Shown in pieces: positions 31,701 to 42,421 of a stretch of 64,000 nucleotides of DNA. Source of the stretch: Owenia fusiformis (Eukaryota; Annelida; Polychaeta; Sabellida; Oweniidae); NCBI GenBank assembly GCA_903813345.2, contig CAIIXF020000003.1:16258931-16322930 (forward strand), in the 5' to 3' direction. The position numbers and the translations under genes are program-made. How positions within the stretch are numbered: the stretch's first letter is position 1; each line of letters begins with the position of its first letter. The notes beneath the pieces are model-generated. The model did not search any database. It was given only the letters and a program-made list of their open reading frames with translations, and was not told the DNA's origin.

Positions 31701-34700
31701 TTTACAGCAAACGTACATACTTTTGAATTCATTATCAATGAATATTTATTCCACGCTTTTACTCTTCTGTCAAGAAGAAGCCAGAAGAATACCTCCGTGA
31801 GTTTGACGCTTCAAAGTTGTATGACATTTGACTTCATGTGAAAAGAATTGTGATTAAAATCTCAATAAGCCCTCACCTTCACCATGACATGATGGACAGA
31901 CAGACTGCAATTGTTGCATCATTCCAGGCCCTATTTGTCTCATTGTGACCTTGACCCCACGACCCCTGCATGATTGACAGGTCTGCATGGCACCAGCTTT
32001 ACCACCTTGACTGCGAATAAGAAATTACACAAGAAATGATTTACATGTAATGAATAATCCATATAATGGTACTAATGGTCTAGGTTAATTTATCAATGTA
32101 CAAGGGTTGATCTTAATATTTAAGAAATATAGCTTATGGTTATATTATTATTATATGGTAATCAGATCTTAATGGTTGAATTTATAAATTTTTCATCCAA
32201 AACAAAAAATACTATATATGGGGGGTTGAGGCCAAATATTCATCAACAAATATTATGGAGTAAAAGGTGCAGAACTTTTGGATCAACCCTCGTAAATCCA
32301 CAAACATTACACTTGGGAAAAGTCCATTACACTGGCAAATTCCATTTTATTCTGTTTCTGTTGACTCTTAGCAGGAAAATTAGAATTTCGGAAAAACAAA
32401 TTAATGTTTCATTTTAGGATGAAGGGATGTTAGAGGTTAATCTGAAAAGTAATTCATATTCATATTTTTTGACAACATTGGAATATTGACCTGGACCCTT
32501 ATTTTATTTTATTTTATTGATCTGTGACTGCAATATGGTACTTCATAATACAATAACAATTATGGCTACAAATGTCAATACAAATACCATGTCTCTGTCA
32601 TTCACATGCTTAAAGACTGAAATAATTGCTACATGAAGACTACATGTGTGAATAATAGATGTGACATTTTAACAATCTATGATAATTATGTATTTACAGA
32701 ATGTGCAATATGAGACTTATTACATACATCTAGTGAACAAAGTTTGTCATAGTTAAGTCACTCTGAGCTTTGAAAATGTTAAAGAGGTAAAGAAACACAT
32801 AACTGTGAAACACAGTTATTCAAAATTAGGCTAATAACAAATGAATTACAGAAACAATAGTTAATTTCCAAGAGGTAAAATTATAACACAAATACATACC
32901 CATGACACTTTTTACATATAACTGTCTTTTTCAACTGCAGCTTTGAAGTTTTTCCATTGTAAAGATCCTCCAAGGTCACTCTGAAATAAGAACAAATATA
33001 AAATGATAAAATTATGATTTCAAATAAATTTACTGGTTGTTTTCATTCATTTTGCCTGTTGTCAGACAATTGATTGGGTTATTACATGTCTTACCTTAAA
33101 ATAGTTAAAAAATGTTGTACCTGGATTGGTTATGTCTCAATGTTCTCCCCAGGATTTGCACCAAGTGGGTGTAAAATTCTTATTTTCAAAATTTAGACCA
33201 AATTTGGTCAAAATGTGTTTAATTTTTATGATTTTTCTCATTTTCAAGTTAGTGCAGCACCCGCTTGCTATGGACATCACTGGGTCTTACTTTAATTGGT
33301 TATGTTATAAAATGTCTAACCTTAATTGGTGGAAAGTGTCTTCTCCTCTTCTTGGGCCTCTTCTTCGTCCTCCCATTCCTCCCATGCCCCCAAAAGGGCC
33401 TCCCATTCCACCAAAACCGCCACCCATGCCCCCGAAGAGGCCTCCAAATATATCACCAAACATATCACCAGGGAAACCTATAAAATTTAACAAGAATTTA
33501 AAAATGGTGTGTTATTCATTAGAGGAAGTATGATGATTAGCCAATTAATATGTAATGATTATTCATTAAATAATTATTCTCAAATTCCCATTGTTCTTAA
33601 ACTTTTTTTCTGAAAACATCAAAGTTCAAGAAATGTTTTCAGTAAACAACATAAAATGCAGCAGTATCTACTAGGGGTGGGACAGTTACCCGAAATTGTT
33701 CCGTTCCGCGGTATTTGGGTTTGGTATCGGAACTCGGAACACGAGGAAGCACTTTCGGAACGGGACAAGACACCTCAAGCTCAGTATTTTTCCACCAATT
33801 AGATCGTAAATAAGCCGATTTTGTCTAAAATCAAAAATAAATTTTAAAACTTACGAGAGATTCTCCTCCAAATTTGAAGAGTCAGTATGCACTAGAACTA
33901 CAACTTTAGCAAACAAAAACAATCAATATATATTGATTAAATATAGCGGTAGTGGACGATCCAATAAAATCCCGTTCGATGAAGAATAACTATATTATCA
34001 TATCAATTAATCAATTGTGCAGTGTATATGAATAATATTTCAATCATCGCGATCTTTTATCTTTGTTTCAAATATTTAATTCGTTTCATTTCAAGTTTGA
34101 CTCCGTACGCTCTCTATAATGGCACCACCGACCGAAACTTTTACGATAGAAAATGCTCCAAAAAACCTCAAGAGCTCAGTTTGGGAGCACTTTGGTTTCC
34201 CAAGACTGGATCGATGGGGTAAGGCAGATGTTCCGTTCCGAAAATGTTCCGTTCCGAAGGTCTAAATACTGTTCCGAAGTTTTTCTGTTCCGTCCCACCC
34301 CTAGTATCTACAAGGCGAGTGAGTCTTCAAGATTTTACATTGGGATAAATTCGCCACAAAGCTGAGTTCACTTTTAAGCTTTGATTTTCTTGTCTTTTTA
34401 TGGAACAAGTAGTGCTTCAGCCATTTAAAAATGCTTTGCTTACCTCCGCCTCCCCCACCTCCCTCTTTCAACCCTTGGAGACCATATCTGTCATATGTTT
34501 CTCTCTTCTCTGGAGTTGAGAGCACTTCATAAGCAAAACTGATCTCTTTGAACTACAAGATAATAGATACATTTGATACAACACAGATGATTAATTAATA
34601 TAAATCAAACAAATGTCATCATGCATGACAAATAAGAATTTTTCTGGAACTGCCATTTATGGGGCTACCGAAGACAATGTGAAAAATAATCTATCAAATA

Positions 34701-37535
34701 TGAATATTTAATTTTAATTTTTCATTAAATCTAATTGTATTTCTTATATCAGTTAAACATTTAAAAAAAATTCATCATGTACATTGTACATATATGTGTA
34801 ATGTACCCCAAAAATTTTGCACCCATGCCCATGGTGATATCACTTAAGTGACTCTACCTTATCTCCATGATCTGCATTTTTGTCTGGGTGGTACTCCTTG
34901 GCTAACTTGTGGTATGACTGCAAAATAAGGAATAAAATGTGATTAGATATTCTTAAAGCGAATCAATAATACATGTTGCTCAGTCTCTGAGTCATACAAT
35001 ATTCAGTATGTACATACCGATTACCATCTCCCCGACCAAGAAAGGAAATAGGGTTGCATCTCTCAAAGACATTACACCATTTTAAGGTATCAGTTTCAGT
35101 AGTCAGCCCCGCCAGATACTTTTCCCAAAAGGGGGTGAGGTTTTATAATATTTAACTGGTAGTAGTCATCTGAAGTCAGAGATGCGCTGATTTCATTTTC
35201 ATTATAGGCACTTAATTTACCTTTTACTAACTTTATAATGTTAATATCAGTAGCAAATTTTTGAAAGCCCCAATGACAATCATAACTAGCACTAAAATTT
35301 GTCAGGGGGCTGATGCAAGCGCACCCAGCACAACCTGACCCTCATCTTATCTGTCAGGCCTGGTAGGATGGCTGTTAGTAAAAGAATGGACATGACCACA
35401 CATGAAGTAGAAATGCAAGTGAATAAATCTATATCTACACTCGGAGGAAGTGTAAGTTGTCACTCATTAATTTGTGACTGAAATTCCCTACAATATTTCC
35501 CTGCTTAGTGCTTATCACCCGATTTCATGATTTTGAGAGAATTATGTTTTGAGAAACGATAAAAGGTCAGTGGGGCAAATAAGAAGGTGGTGTCAAATTA
35601 ATGAAGAAGTTGATTTTGAACTGTGAAGTGAAGACACGACTTCAAAATCACCAAAAAGTCGAGTGACATTCAGGCTTAGTAAAATATGAATGTATTTATT
35701 CTTTTATAGGAGTTTCAGAACTTTGAAAGGGAACCATGAATAAATTATGGTTTTCATTTTTCCATCAGTGGCAACATACATCATACGGTGCTACCATATG
35801 AACTAACATGGCATAGATCTTTATCCCGTTCCCGGACTATAGTCCTGCACTGAGCGCATTCATTTGCCTGTACGATTACAACTTGGGAGAATTATCTACG
35901 CCCCTTACACTTAAGATACCTACCTCAATGCATTATAGAACTCAAGATGTAACTTCTAATATTTTGGAACCGCCGATTGTCTGGGTATATCGGCAGAACG
36001 GGAACATTTCTCTTTTTCATCGAGAGAGATTCCATCACTTTTCAAAATGGCAGTTGGATTTAAAAGGGGAATCCCCCGTTTGGCTGTCCCGGATGTACCA
36101 ATATGGAGGAATTTGACGGTTGAAATAAGTTAAATGTTACACGCAAATATTGCGATCAAAAACGAAAATGTCTTCGTTCTGCCGATAAACCCAGACAATT
36201 GTGGATTCAACTACACGAAAAGAATGCTAAATTACCAAGGAATCTATTGAAGTAGGTATCAGTTATCCCGTTCCCGGACTATAGTCCTGCACTGATCGCA
36301 TTCATTTGCCTGTACGATTACAACTTGGGAGAATTATCTACGCCCCTTACACTTAAGATACCTACCTCAATGCATTATAGAACTCAAGATGTAACTTCTA
36401 ATATATTGGAACCGCCGATTGTCTGGGTATATCGGCAGAACGGGAACATTTTCTCTTTTTCATCGAGAGAGATTCCATCACTTTTCAAAATGGCGGTTGG
36501 ATTTAAAAGGGGAATCCCCCGTTTGGCTGTCCCGGATGTTGCCCGGAAGTACCAATATGGAGGAATTTGACGGTTGAAATAAGTTAAATGTTACACGCAA
36601 ATATTGCGATCAAAAACGAAAATGTCTTCGTTCTGCCGATAAACCCAGACAATTGTGGATTCAACTACACGAAAAGAATGCTAAATTACCAAGGAATCTA
36701 TTGAAGTAGGTATTTGAAGTGTAAGATCAGTAAAAAATTCTCCCATGTTGTAATCGCACAGGCAAAAGATTGAGATGTTCACAGGACCATAGTCCGGGAA
36801 CGGGATAAGGTATCAGAAGTGTAAGATGAGTAAAAAATTCTCCCATGTTGTAATCGCACAGGCAAAAGATTGAGATGTTCACAGGACCATAGTCCGGGAA
36901 CGGGATAAATAGATCTAACATGCAAAATGTCACCACCTGCCTGCCATTTGTTACAGTTGCTGAACGCAGACCGCCAACTGTCAAACACCATCCGCCGTCA
37001 ACATAAAAGTTGGAGACTATAACAATATATTACCACTTCTGGTGATGACATAAAATGATGAATTCATGTTGGGCCACTTGATCATGACTCACTCGTCATC
37101 ATCACACATTCATTGGCATTCATGGAATTTTAGACACTGGCTTTTGTTCATTTTCATTTCATTCATTCTAAATTTTGATTCTAAAGGTCTGTAAAACAAC
37201 GCTTCGAGGTCAATTTGAGTTTCGATACAGTTCATGATAATAACTTCAGCATCGTATAACATTGGATTAAGCTCAGTATAAGGTATAAAACACTAATGAT
37301 GTCCTTTCTTTTATTCTAGAAACGCGTGTGAAAAATTCCTGAGCAGATAATTCAAATTCTAAAAGTGAAATCTTAACATAAACTGAACTCTTACGTCCTC
37401 GAGAGACACGCCGTTGTAATTATTGATAACTCAAGATTACGAAAAACTATACAATGAAATCATTACCTTTTTAATTTCGCTATCAGAAGCTCCTCTTGTC
37501 ACTCCGAGAATTTCGTATAATGTGTTGTCAGCCAT
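28587..37535 (-). CDS. DNAJA2: DnaJ homolog subfamily A member 2 (type I Hsp40), complete, 10 exons
   Basis: Co-chaperone that stimulates Hsp70 ATPase and binds unfolded clients, in the cytosol and on membranes through farnesylation. Exons on the minus strand: 37535-37467, 34917-34858, 34552-34444, 33477-33321, 32980-32900, 32010-31877, 31669-31527, 30145-29947, 29426-29299, 28772-28587. They join in frame to 421 residues; human DNAJA2 has 412. J domain residues 6-70 with HPD at 33-35; Gly/Phe-rich linker about 73-120; four CxxCxGxG-type zinc motifs at 154-161, 170-177, 197-204 and 213-220; client-binding C-terminal domains to about 360; acidic tail; CAAX box CAHQ at 418-421. The fourth zinc motif reads CKECKGKK, as the last motif does in DNAJA2 relatives. 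DNAJA2 rather than DNAJA1 is supported by the GVQCAHQ-like ending. The stop codon overlaps an AATAAA on the minus strand (28591-28586). Confidence 0.97.
29071..29230. mobile_element. MITE, CTCAGTCACATTTG family, copy in DNAJA2 intron 9
   Basis: TTCAGTCACATTTGCTCCAC at the left and CAAATATGACTGAGG at the right; the pairing extends over CACCATA and TAGCTTC. Same length as the copy at 11462-11620. Confidence 0.7.
29299..29426 (-). CDS. DNAJA2: DNAJA2 exon 9
   Basis: Residues 318-360: [29 protein letters not shown] and the end of the second C-terminal domain. The acceptor is TTGCAG and the donor GTAGGC. Confidence 0.95.
29796..29950 (-). repeat. Fourfold tandem copy of the DNAJA2 exon 8 donor region
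   Basis: The segment ACCAGGTTTTATAACTTT plus about 30 further bases (plus strand) begins at 29796, 29845, 29894 and 29945, with periods of 49, 49 and 51. The 29945 copy is the true exon end and donor; the other three lie in intron 8. On the minus strand each copy ends ACCTG followed by GT (GTAAGA, GTTAGA, GTAAGA, GTATGT). Reading past the true donor meets a TAA after KPGKRF, so use of a downstream donor would truncate the protein. Confidence 0.9.
29947..30145 (-). CDS. DNAJA2: DNAJA2 exon 8
   Basis: Residues 252-317 plus one base: [38 protein letters not shown] and PPGKVIKP. The acceptor is TTACAG and the donor GTAAGA. The last 40 or so bases and the donor are repeated three more times in the following intron (29796-29944). 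Confidence 0.95.
30331..31280 (+). repeat. Modular repeat with ATGGCGGCCAT blocks, copy 2
   Basis: Same start, order and end as the copy at 1781-2930 and in the same orientation, but with fewer internal modules and only a short CGGA run (about 31226-31240). The two copies thus differ by module number and by microsatellite length. It lies in DNAJA2 intron 7. Confidence 0.8.
31527..31669 (-). CDS. DNAJA2: DNAJA2 exon 7
   Basis: Residues 204-251. The fourth zinc motif CKECKGKK is followed by [17 protein letters not shown] and RGEGDQM. The acceptor is TTACAG and the donor GTAAGA. Confidence 0.95.
31877..32010 (-). CDS. DNAJA2: DNAJA2 exon 6 (zinc-finger-like region)
   Basis: Residues 159-203, with zinc motifs CQSCRGRG and CPSCHGEG and the segment [14 protein letters not shown] between them. 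The acceptor is TCGCAG and the donor GTGAGG. Confidence 0.95.
32011..32899 (-). other. DNAJA2: DNAJA2 intron 5
   Basis: AT-rich; no repeat or exon recognised. Confidence 0.7.
32900..32980 (-). CDS. DNAJA2: DNAJA2 exon 5
   Basis: Residues 132-158: [18 protein letters not shown], then the first zinc motif CKKCHG (completed in exon 6). The acceptor is TTTCAG and the donor GTATGT. Confidence 0.95.
33136..33284. mobile_element. MITE, GTGGGTGCA family, copy in DNAJA2 intron 4
   Basis: TCAATGTTCTCCCCAGGA at the left, CAAGTGGGTGTAAAATTC, TTTTTCTCATTTTCAAG and a degraded right end (GACATCACTGG). The same order as the copy at 12327-12530. Confidence 0.6.
33321..33477 (-). CDS. DNAJA2: DNAJA2 exon 4 (Gly/Phe/Met-rich linker)
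   Basis: Residues 80-131. It has a striking run of GGM and GGF units (about 95-120) then [12 protein letters not shown]. The linker is richer in Gly and Met than in the human protein, which explains most of the extra length. The acceptor is TTATAG and the donor GTTAGA. Confidence 0.95.
33672..34303 (+). mobile_element. hAT-type deletion derivative with BED-finger remnant and 8-bp target duplication
   Basis: Termini are TAGGGGTGGGAC at the left and its complement GTCCCACCCCTA at the right, flanked by the direct repeat GTATCTAC (33664-33671 and 34304-34311). Both ends carry repeated GTTCCGTTCCG blocks. From 34119 on the plus strand a frame reads [20 protein letters not shown], then [18 protein letters not shown], which is the start of a ZBED/BED-finger hAT transposase (SSVWEHFGF is typical). 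The catalytic body is missing. It lies in DNAJA2 intron 3 in the opposite orientation to the gene. Confidence 0.8.
34444..34552 (-). CDS. DNAJA2: DNAJA2 exon 3
   Basis: Residues 44-79 plus one base: [27 protein letters not shown] and a run of glycines. It completes the J domain. The acceptor is TTGTAG and the donor GTAAGC. Confidence 0.96.
34858..34917 (-). CDS. DNAJA2: DNAJA2 exon 2 (HPD motif)
   Basis: Residues 24-43, [20 protein letters not shown], with the HPD loop that contacts Hsp70. Sixty bases, phase 0 at both ends; acceptor TTGCAG, donor GTAGAG. Confidence 0.97.
35821..36908. mobile_element. Nested inverted-repeat transposon with internal duplication and 8-bp target duplication
   Basis: Begins TTATCCCGTTCCCGGACTAT and ends with its near complement, ATAGTCCGGGAACGGGATAA. 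The direct repeat ATAGATCT flanks it (35813-35820 and 36909-36916). Inside, a unit of about 443 bases is repeated (35821 and 36264 starts) and the right end is itself present twice (about 36727-36805 and 36831-36908). Each unit also contains a smaller inverted pair (GATTGTCTGGGTATATCGGC against GCCGATAAACCCAGACAATT). No transposase is coded. It lies in DNAJA2 intron 1. An 8-bp duplication fits hAT-type insertion. Confidence 0.8.
36928..37051. mobile_element. MITE, ATGTCACCACC family, copy 4
   Basis: Starts ATGTCACCACCTGCCTGCCA and ends CACTTCTGGTGATGACAT. It sits 12 bases past the target duplication of the nested element at 35821-36908. In DNAJA2 intron 1. Confidence 0.72.
37467..37535 (-). 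CDS. DNAJA2: DNAJA2 exon 1
   Basis: Residues 1-23 ([17 protein letters not shown], then DSEIKK), helix I and the start of helix II of the J domain. The donor is GTAATG. It is the only in-frame ATG that gives the family N-terminus. Confidence 0.96.
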
Positions 37536-37565
37536 CTTGGAAGGAAATCTCTAATGACGTCATGA
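37527..37565 (-). promoter_or_regulatory. DNAJA2: DNAJA2 start region: YY1-like site over the ATG and a CRE palindrome
   Basis: The start codon sits in AAGATGGCTGAC, close to the YY1 consensus often found over start codons of housekeeping genes. A perfect TGACGTCA lies at 37555-37562, some 20 bases upstream. Function is inferred from consensus and position only. Confidence 0.45.
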
Positions 37566-38080
37566 AGCGACATCTATAAATCATTGTGACTGATTGTTTG
37601 GCTGTATTTGGTTGAGACAGTCTCCAATCAGTACTTCAATCATTCCCTGACCATAAACGTGTTGAATGTGAAATCTAAAGAGGGCAAAGCAAGTTCTCAC
37701 GTTTGCCTTAATGTCAATTATTGATGTGATGATTCTAAAAAATTGTGTTCAATCAAGTCCCCACCCTTCGCCCTAACAATTTATTCTCCAACCATATGGT
37801 GTTCATGTCACCACATCAGGTGGATGAGCTGAGGGCAAGACTTCTCCCATTTGTTACCTTTCTACCAGTCAAGACTACCAGGAGTGACATATTTAGACAA
37901 GTTACCATAGACTCCATGACCTCACAAGAAGTTCAAATATAATCTGGATCACTTTATCATACAAATAAGGTCAAGGTCAAAGTAAGCCAATTCACCATGT
38001 TCCAACATGTTTAATGAATCAAAGATCTACAAAAATGACTGAAAAGGAGTTGTAATCATAAAAATCATAAAAACCATTTT

Positions 38081-39076
38081 TTGATAAGAATCAGATTTGA
38101 GAATCTTGCACCATTTCAAAGAGTACTAGTAAATGGAGAAGCGTCAGAATGGGCCACTGTTGTATCAGGTATCCCTCAAGGGACCTGCCTTGGGCCATCC
38201 CTATTTTCTATTTTCATAAATGACCTCCCAGATGCTACAAAGAACAAAATATTAATGTATGCAGATGATGCTAAACTGTATGGTTGTGTACAAAACCAGG
38301 AAGACAAAAAACAATTACAATCGGACTTAGATAAAATGACAAAATGGTCAAAAGATTGGCAACTCCCCTTTAATACTGACAAGTGTAAAGTAATGCACTT
38401 AGGAAACAAAAATGATAATCAGGAGTATACCATGGACAATAAAACCCTACAACAGACAGTGTTAGAAAAAGATCTTAGAATCAACATAGACAATCAACTT
38501 AAGTTTCATAAACATATCGACATACAAGTAGCCAAGGCAAATAGCATCCTCGGATTAATAAAAAGGACATTTTCTCATCTGGACAAAACCACCCTACCAC
38601 TTCTCTACAAATCCCTCGTTAGACCCCACCTTGAGTATGGAAATAGTATATGGAGTCCTTATACAAATATAGACATCATTAAAATTGAAAAAGTACAAAG
38701 AAGAGCCACCAAGTTAGTACCAACCTTAAAAGACTTAAGCTACTATGATAGGATGAAACAACTAAAACTCCCCTCCCTCCAATATAGAAGAACTAGAGGT
38801 GACCTAATACAAGTATTCAAGATAGTGAATGGTTATGACAGAATCAAACTCATGGACATTGCACAAAAATCAGAAAATAAGATGACGAGAGGGAATACAG
38901 AAAAATTAAGCCACAGATATAGCAGACTCGATGTAAGAAAAAATGTATTTGGAAATAGAATCGTCAACACATGGAACAATCTTCCCCAATCTGTAATAGA
39001 CACCACAGATATAAATCAATTCAAGAATGGAATTGACAAGCACCTGATGAGACAGAAATTCCTTCACCACAACTAA
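38081..39076 (+). mobile_element. 5'-truncated LINE reverse transcriptase (CR1/jockey-like), open reading frame
   Basis: 331 codons of the C-terminal half of a non-LTR retrotransposon polymerase. It begins at about the QRVLVNG segment and keeps GIPQGTCLGPSLFSIFIND (block 4), the catalytic YADDAKLYG (block 5), and the tail motif LVRPHLEYGNSIWSP followed by IEKVQRRATK and RRTRGDLIQVFKIVNG, typical of the CR1/L2/jockey group. The endonuclease and the N-terminal polymerase blocks are absent, as expected for 5' truncation during target-primed insertion. The frame is unbroken to TAA at 39076, suggesting a young copy. The first residue is a TTG codon, not a true start. A 3' tail probably runs to the ATATAGAT-type repeat near 39200. 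Confidence 0.88.
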
Positions 39077-39335
39077 CCCATGTCCAGTGAGCAATTAAAC
39101 AACGCCCCCCTTAACATGATATGAAAATAATACATAAAAAGATCTGGATTATACAGGACTATCCTTCTTCCAGAATTATAGATATATAGATATATATAAT
39201 CTGCTGCCTCTACTCCAATATTGAATTCCTCAATAAGGAAGAAGGTTACACGTGCGCTTCATGCAAAAACACAAGTCTAAATTGCCAGTTAGGAATTTTA
39301 GATTTAGGGCATATATTGGAAACACCTTCAATAAC

Positions 39336-39456
39336 TACAGTAAAACCTGTCTTTGTGAACACCTCTCACTAAATCACCCTCTCTGTAGTGAACACCTACC
39401 AACACTGAATGTTTTTTCATAGCAAAAAATGTTCAATATACACAAGTTTTACTGTA
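39336..39456. mobile_element. Pogo/Tigger-like MITE (TACAGTAAAACCTG ends)
   Basis: TACAGTAAAACCTGTCTTTG at the left and AAGTTTTACTGTA at the right are inverted, with TA at each end. GTGAACACCT blocks lie inside. Intergenic, right of the LINE. Confidence 0.6.
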
Positions 39457-39917
39457 TTGTAAAAATTGACTCGTCTAGCATCTTTTATCAAGGTCTTGCT
39501 TAATAGCATACCAAGATCACTTTTGAAAGGTATGACTAAAGAGCATTTTCTTCATAACTCGAAGTTACAAATTGAATAATATACAAATATATATTTTTTC
39601 TAGTTTTATATAAAATGTTTATTTTCATAATTACACTGCACTCATTGCAGTGTAACTACAGTACATATAAAATAGCCAATCATATGAACACAATCTGGGA
39701 TACTATTTTATAACATCACAATTAAACAAGTATTAATGAACCTCATCTACCATTTATCATCTTTTTTAGTACAAATGGCTTTTGTAGAAGTTATAGGAAA
39801 ATAGTTATATTGCCATGCAGGTCAGAAGGTGTCTCATTTTCAAATTACACACATACATCTAAATCTGCAACTTTTTTTTGATAAAGTGATTTGAATACCA
39901 ATGTGGAATACATTATA

Positions 39918-40012
39918 CATACGAAAGTGGCATATTTACCAAAGTGGATTACATACTCAAGTGGTATTTTTCCAAAGTGGTATTTATACCAAAGTGGTAT
40001 TTATACAAAATT
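39918..40012. repeat. Short tandem repeat of CCAAAGTGGTATTTATA
   Basis: Five or so units of 17-19 bases around AAAGTGGTATTTATAC. Intergenic between the LINE and the zinc-finger gene. Confidence 0.7.
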
Positions 40013-40735
40013 GATTTAAATATCAACTGGTAAACACATATTACATGCACATTCACTTTCATGTGAAAAATTATACAACTATTTACGTCAAGTTGTGACG
40101 TCTATTAATATGGCCCTATGCATCATAGATGTCTCTCACATGAAATGTTTTTCGCATTTTACCAGATGAAATCATAAAATTCAAAAGTTTAAAGGCACAA
40201 AAATTAACATGGCAGTTATCTTATTTGTTTGGGACATACAGTAATATTGAAACCTTTAGGACAATCTTTTCAGTTTATATTTGAATAAAAATCTAAGCTA
40301 TGATTGCAAAGATGAAATTCACAGCTTAATCTCAATGATTTTTATATATTTTTGATGAAAATACTTGTTTAATGCAGCAAAGTGTAAAAACCTTTGAAGG
40401 TGAGAGCCATCTATTTCACATTTTCAAAGCTAATTAATTAACCAGATTAAGATATGTCATAACCAGACAAGATTAAACACACTGATCACAATGCAGCCCC
40501 CGAAGGGTACTATAAAAATACCACAAACTAAAACAATATAACTGACAAATCAACAAATTAAATTGTTTGTAGTTTATACTTTTATATTCTTAGTACAAAA
40601 GTTATAAATAAATTACTTAGAAAGTTATTTTAGGATTAAACTTTCAAACTTTCTAATAACATGAAATGTGCATGGTTTATATAGGAGTTACTTCAAAATT
40701 CTGGACAACTGAATTGAACCCGGTGCATGCTGATA

Positions 40736-40810
40736 TAGGGTGTCCTTAAAGTCTTGTTACACTTTATACAGACTTTGTATTGTAATAGTAGACTTTATGG
40801 ATACACTGTA
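40736..40810. mobile_element. Short mariner-like MITE, second copy
   Basis: TAGGGTGTCCTTAAAGTC at the left and GACTTTATGGATACACTGTA at the right, same spacing and internal ACAGACTTTGT as 41518-41592. Confidence 0.55.
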
Positions 40811-41517
40811 CATGGGTAAATTGATCAGCATTATCAATATCACATGTACTACCTTTACCTTTAAGTACACAGTAGAGGGTGTTCAATTAGTAAAGGTAAT
40901 TTTCCTCTAAATTTTGTTCATAATTGCTTTCAAATACTTATTTATGAGTATTGAAAATACTATGCTGTCACTCAATGACAGTATTCAGCGGGTGCTTTGG
41001 TAACAATTTTTACTTAATGTACACCCTGTACATGTCCATCGGACCATACATCCCTCTTCACTAATGCTAATTAATAAAGTATCGAGAGAGGAGACTACAG
41101 GAAATGTCCCCTATGATTGTGATAATTACAATAAATTTATTCGCATGTGCTTATTTGTCAATACCCTCTTTACCCGAGCATGCATCTATGAAAATATTTT
41201 TTTTACCAATTCTACTCACTTTGTGCGCTTCAATATGGTTTAACTTATAACAGTGCAAACCTTGTACTGTTTTTTTTACACTTCTACTTATAATGATTAC
41301 AACTGAACTACAATCTGACAATGAGAAATCAATTAAGATTTTAATTTTCTAATTTCTACAATTACCATAATTGCCTACCAGCATTCTCACCAGGTCTGAG
41401 TCACTTATTGGATTGAGTCTGGAGCAATGCCACAAGAAATGCAATATTCAGTATGAAGAATGGAGCAACAGCCAATTCTTGATTCTATGCACTGGATTGC
41501 TTTTCATTCAATATTTA

Positions 41518-41592
41518 GAGTGTCCACAAAGTCTTTTTACACTTCACACAGACTTTGTCTGGAGAATTGTAAAGGGACTTTATGGACACCTT
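41518..41592. mobile_element. Short mariner-like MITE (GTGTCCACAAAGTC ends)
   Basis: Left GAGTGTCCACAAAGTCTTTT and right GGACTTTATGGACACCTT pair as inverted ends. A relative is at 40736-40810. Confidence 0.55.
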
Positions 41593-42371
41593 GTATTTTT
41601 CAATATATTGTACATGTATTTAGAGACGAGGTCAATATACTAATGCATGCCCACAAATGCAATTAAATATGCTTGGGGGGGGGGGGGTCAATATAGTGAT
41701 TTTTAGTTTTTTTTAATGTACATTGTTGTCTCAAAGAAAGCAACCTTCAATTTGAAAAAAAATGTTGGATTCCATTTTGTGAGGATATATGTAATTTTAT
41801 CAATTAATTGGAATTGGGACATCATCGAAATACTGACCTGGCCCTCTAGAGCTATACTCACACTGACTATGTGCACATATTTAACTCAAACAAAATATAC
41901 ATCACATCCTAATATAATACACACAGGGGCTATAGTAATACTAAGCATTTCTAGACAAATACTGCAATTTTAATGGGAACAATGTCTCTTTAAGTGCATC
42001 ATAGAAACTTTCGTTAATGAGGGTCTTGAAACAAGGACTATCCTATAATTCGAAAACCTTTTCGTATTTAGGAAAAGATTTGGACCCCACATTTAAAAAA
42101 GAATATATCCTTCGTTAGATTGAAGATAACTTTTTGCAAAGTTTGCACTCTTACAATATCAAGGCAACAGAATTGAGCATAACTTTTAATAACCTCATAA
42201 TCGCACATCATGAGAATTATGACTTGATAACTTTTGAATCTGCAATCGTCGATAAAATGAATTAAAATCATTTGCATAAACTAAAATAAGTGGTAGCCAG
42301 TTCTGATATTACTGAAATTATTGTGTAATTTTCTACCTGTGTCACCTATTAGTACTGTCAAAATCATTTCT

Positions 42372-42377
42372 TTTATT
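42372..42377 (-). terminator. Candidate polyadenylation signal of the zinc-finger gene
   Basis: AATAAA on the minus strand, about 45 bases past the stop codon. Such hexamers are common by chance in AT-rich DNA, so this is only a candidate; a longer 3'UTR is possible. Confidence 0.3.
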
Positions 42378-42421
42378 ATCTTTTGCTGTATTAAGTTCTA
42401 GTCTTTGCAAAAGTTCTTCTT

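Larger units (their letters stand above)
34918..37466 (-). other. DNAJA2: DNAJA2 intron 1
   Basis: Holds the nested inverted-repeat element (35821-36908) and a MITE (36928-37051). The parts 34918-35800 and 37060-37466 show nothing else. Confidence 0.8.
37566..42371. other. Intergenic region between DNAJA2 and the zinc-finger gene
   Basis: DNAJA2 upstream sequence, the truncated LINE (38081-39200), the TACAGTAAAACCTG MITE, a tandem repeat (39918), two small mariner-like MITEs and a G-run near 41676. Part of the right side may be zinc-finger 3'UTR. Confidence 0.7.

Noticed and set aside
33126-33533. Plus-strand frame of 135 codons rich in Pro/Lys
   Set aside because: It is the reverse of the Gly/Met-rich DNAJA2 exon 4 joined to intron sequence.
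35883-36570. Two similar frames of 77-81 codons as a duplicated gene
   Set aside because: Both lie inside the duplicated unit of the inverted-repeat element at 35821-36908, with no protein family signal.
41673-41690. G-run near 41676 as a regulatory G-quadruplex
   Set aside because: It is a single homopolymer run, common in this window (also near 9900 and 14830) and likely slippage.
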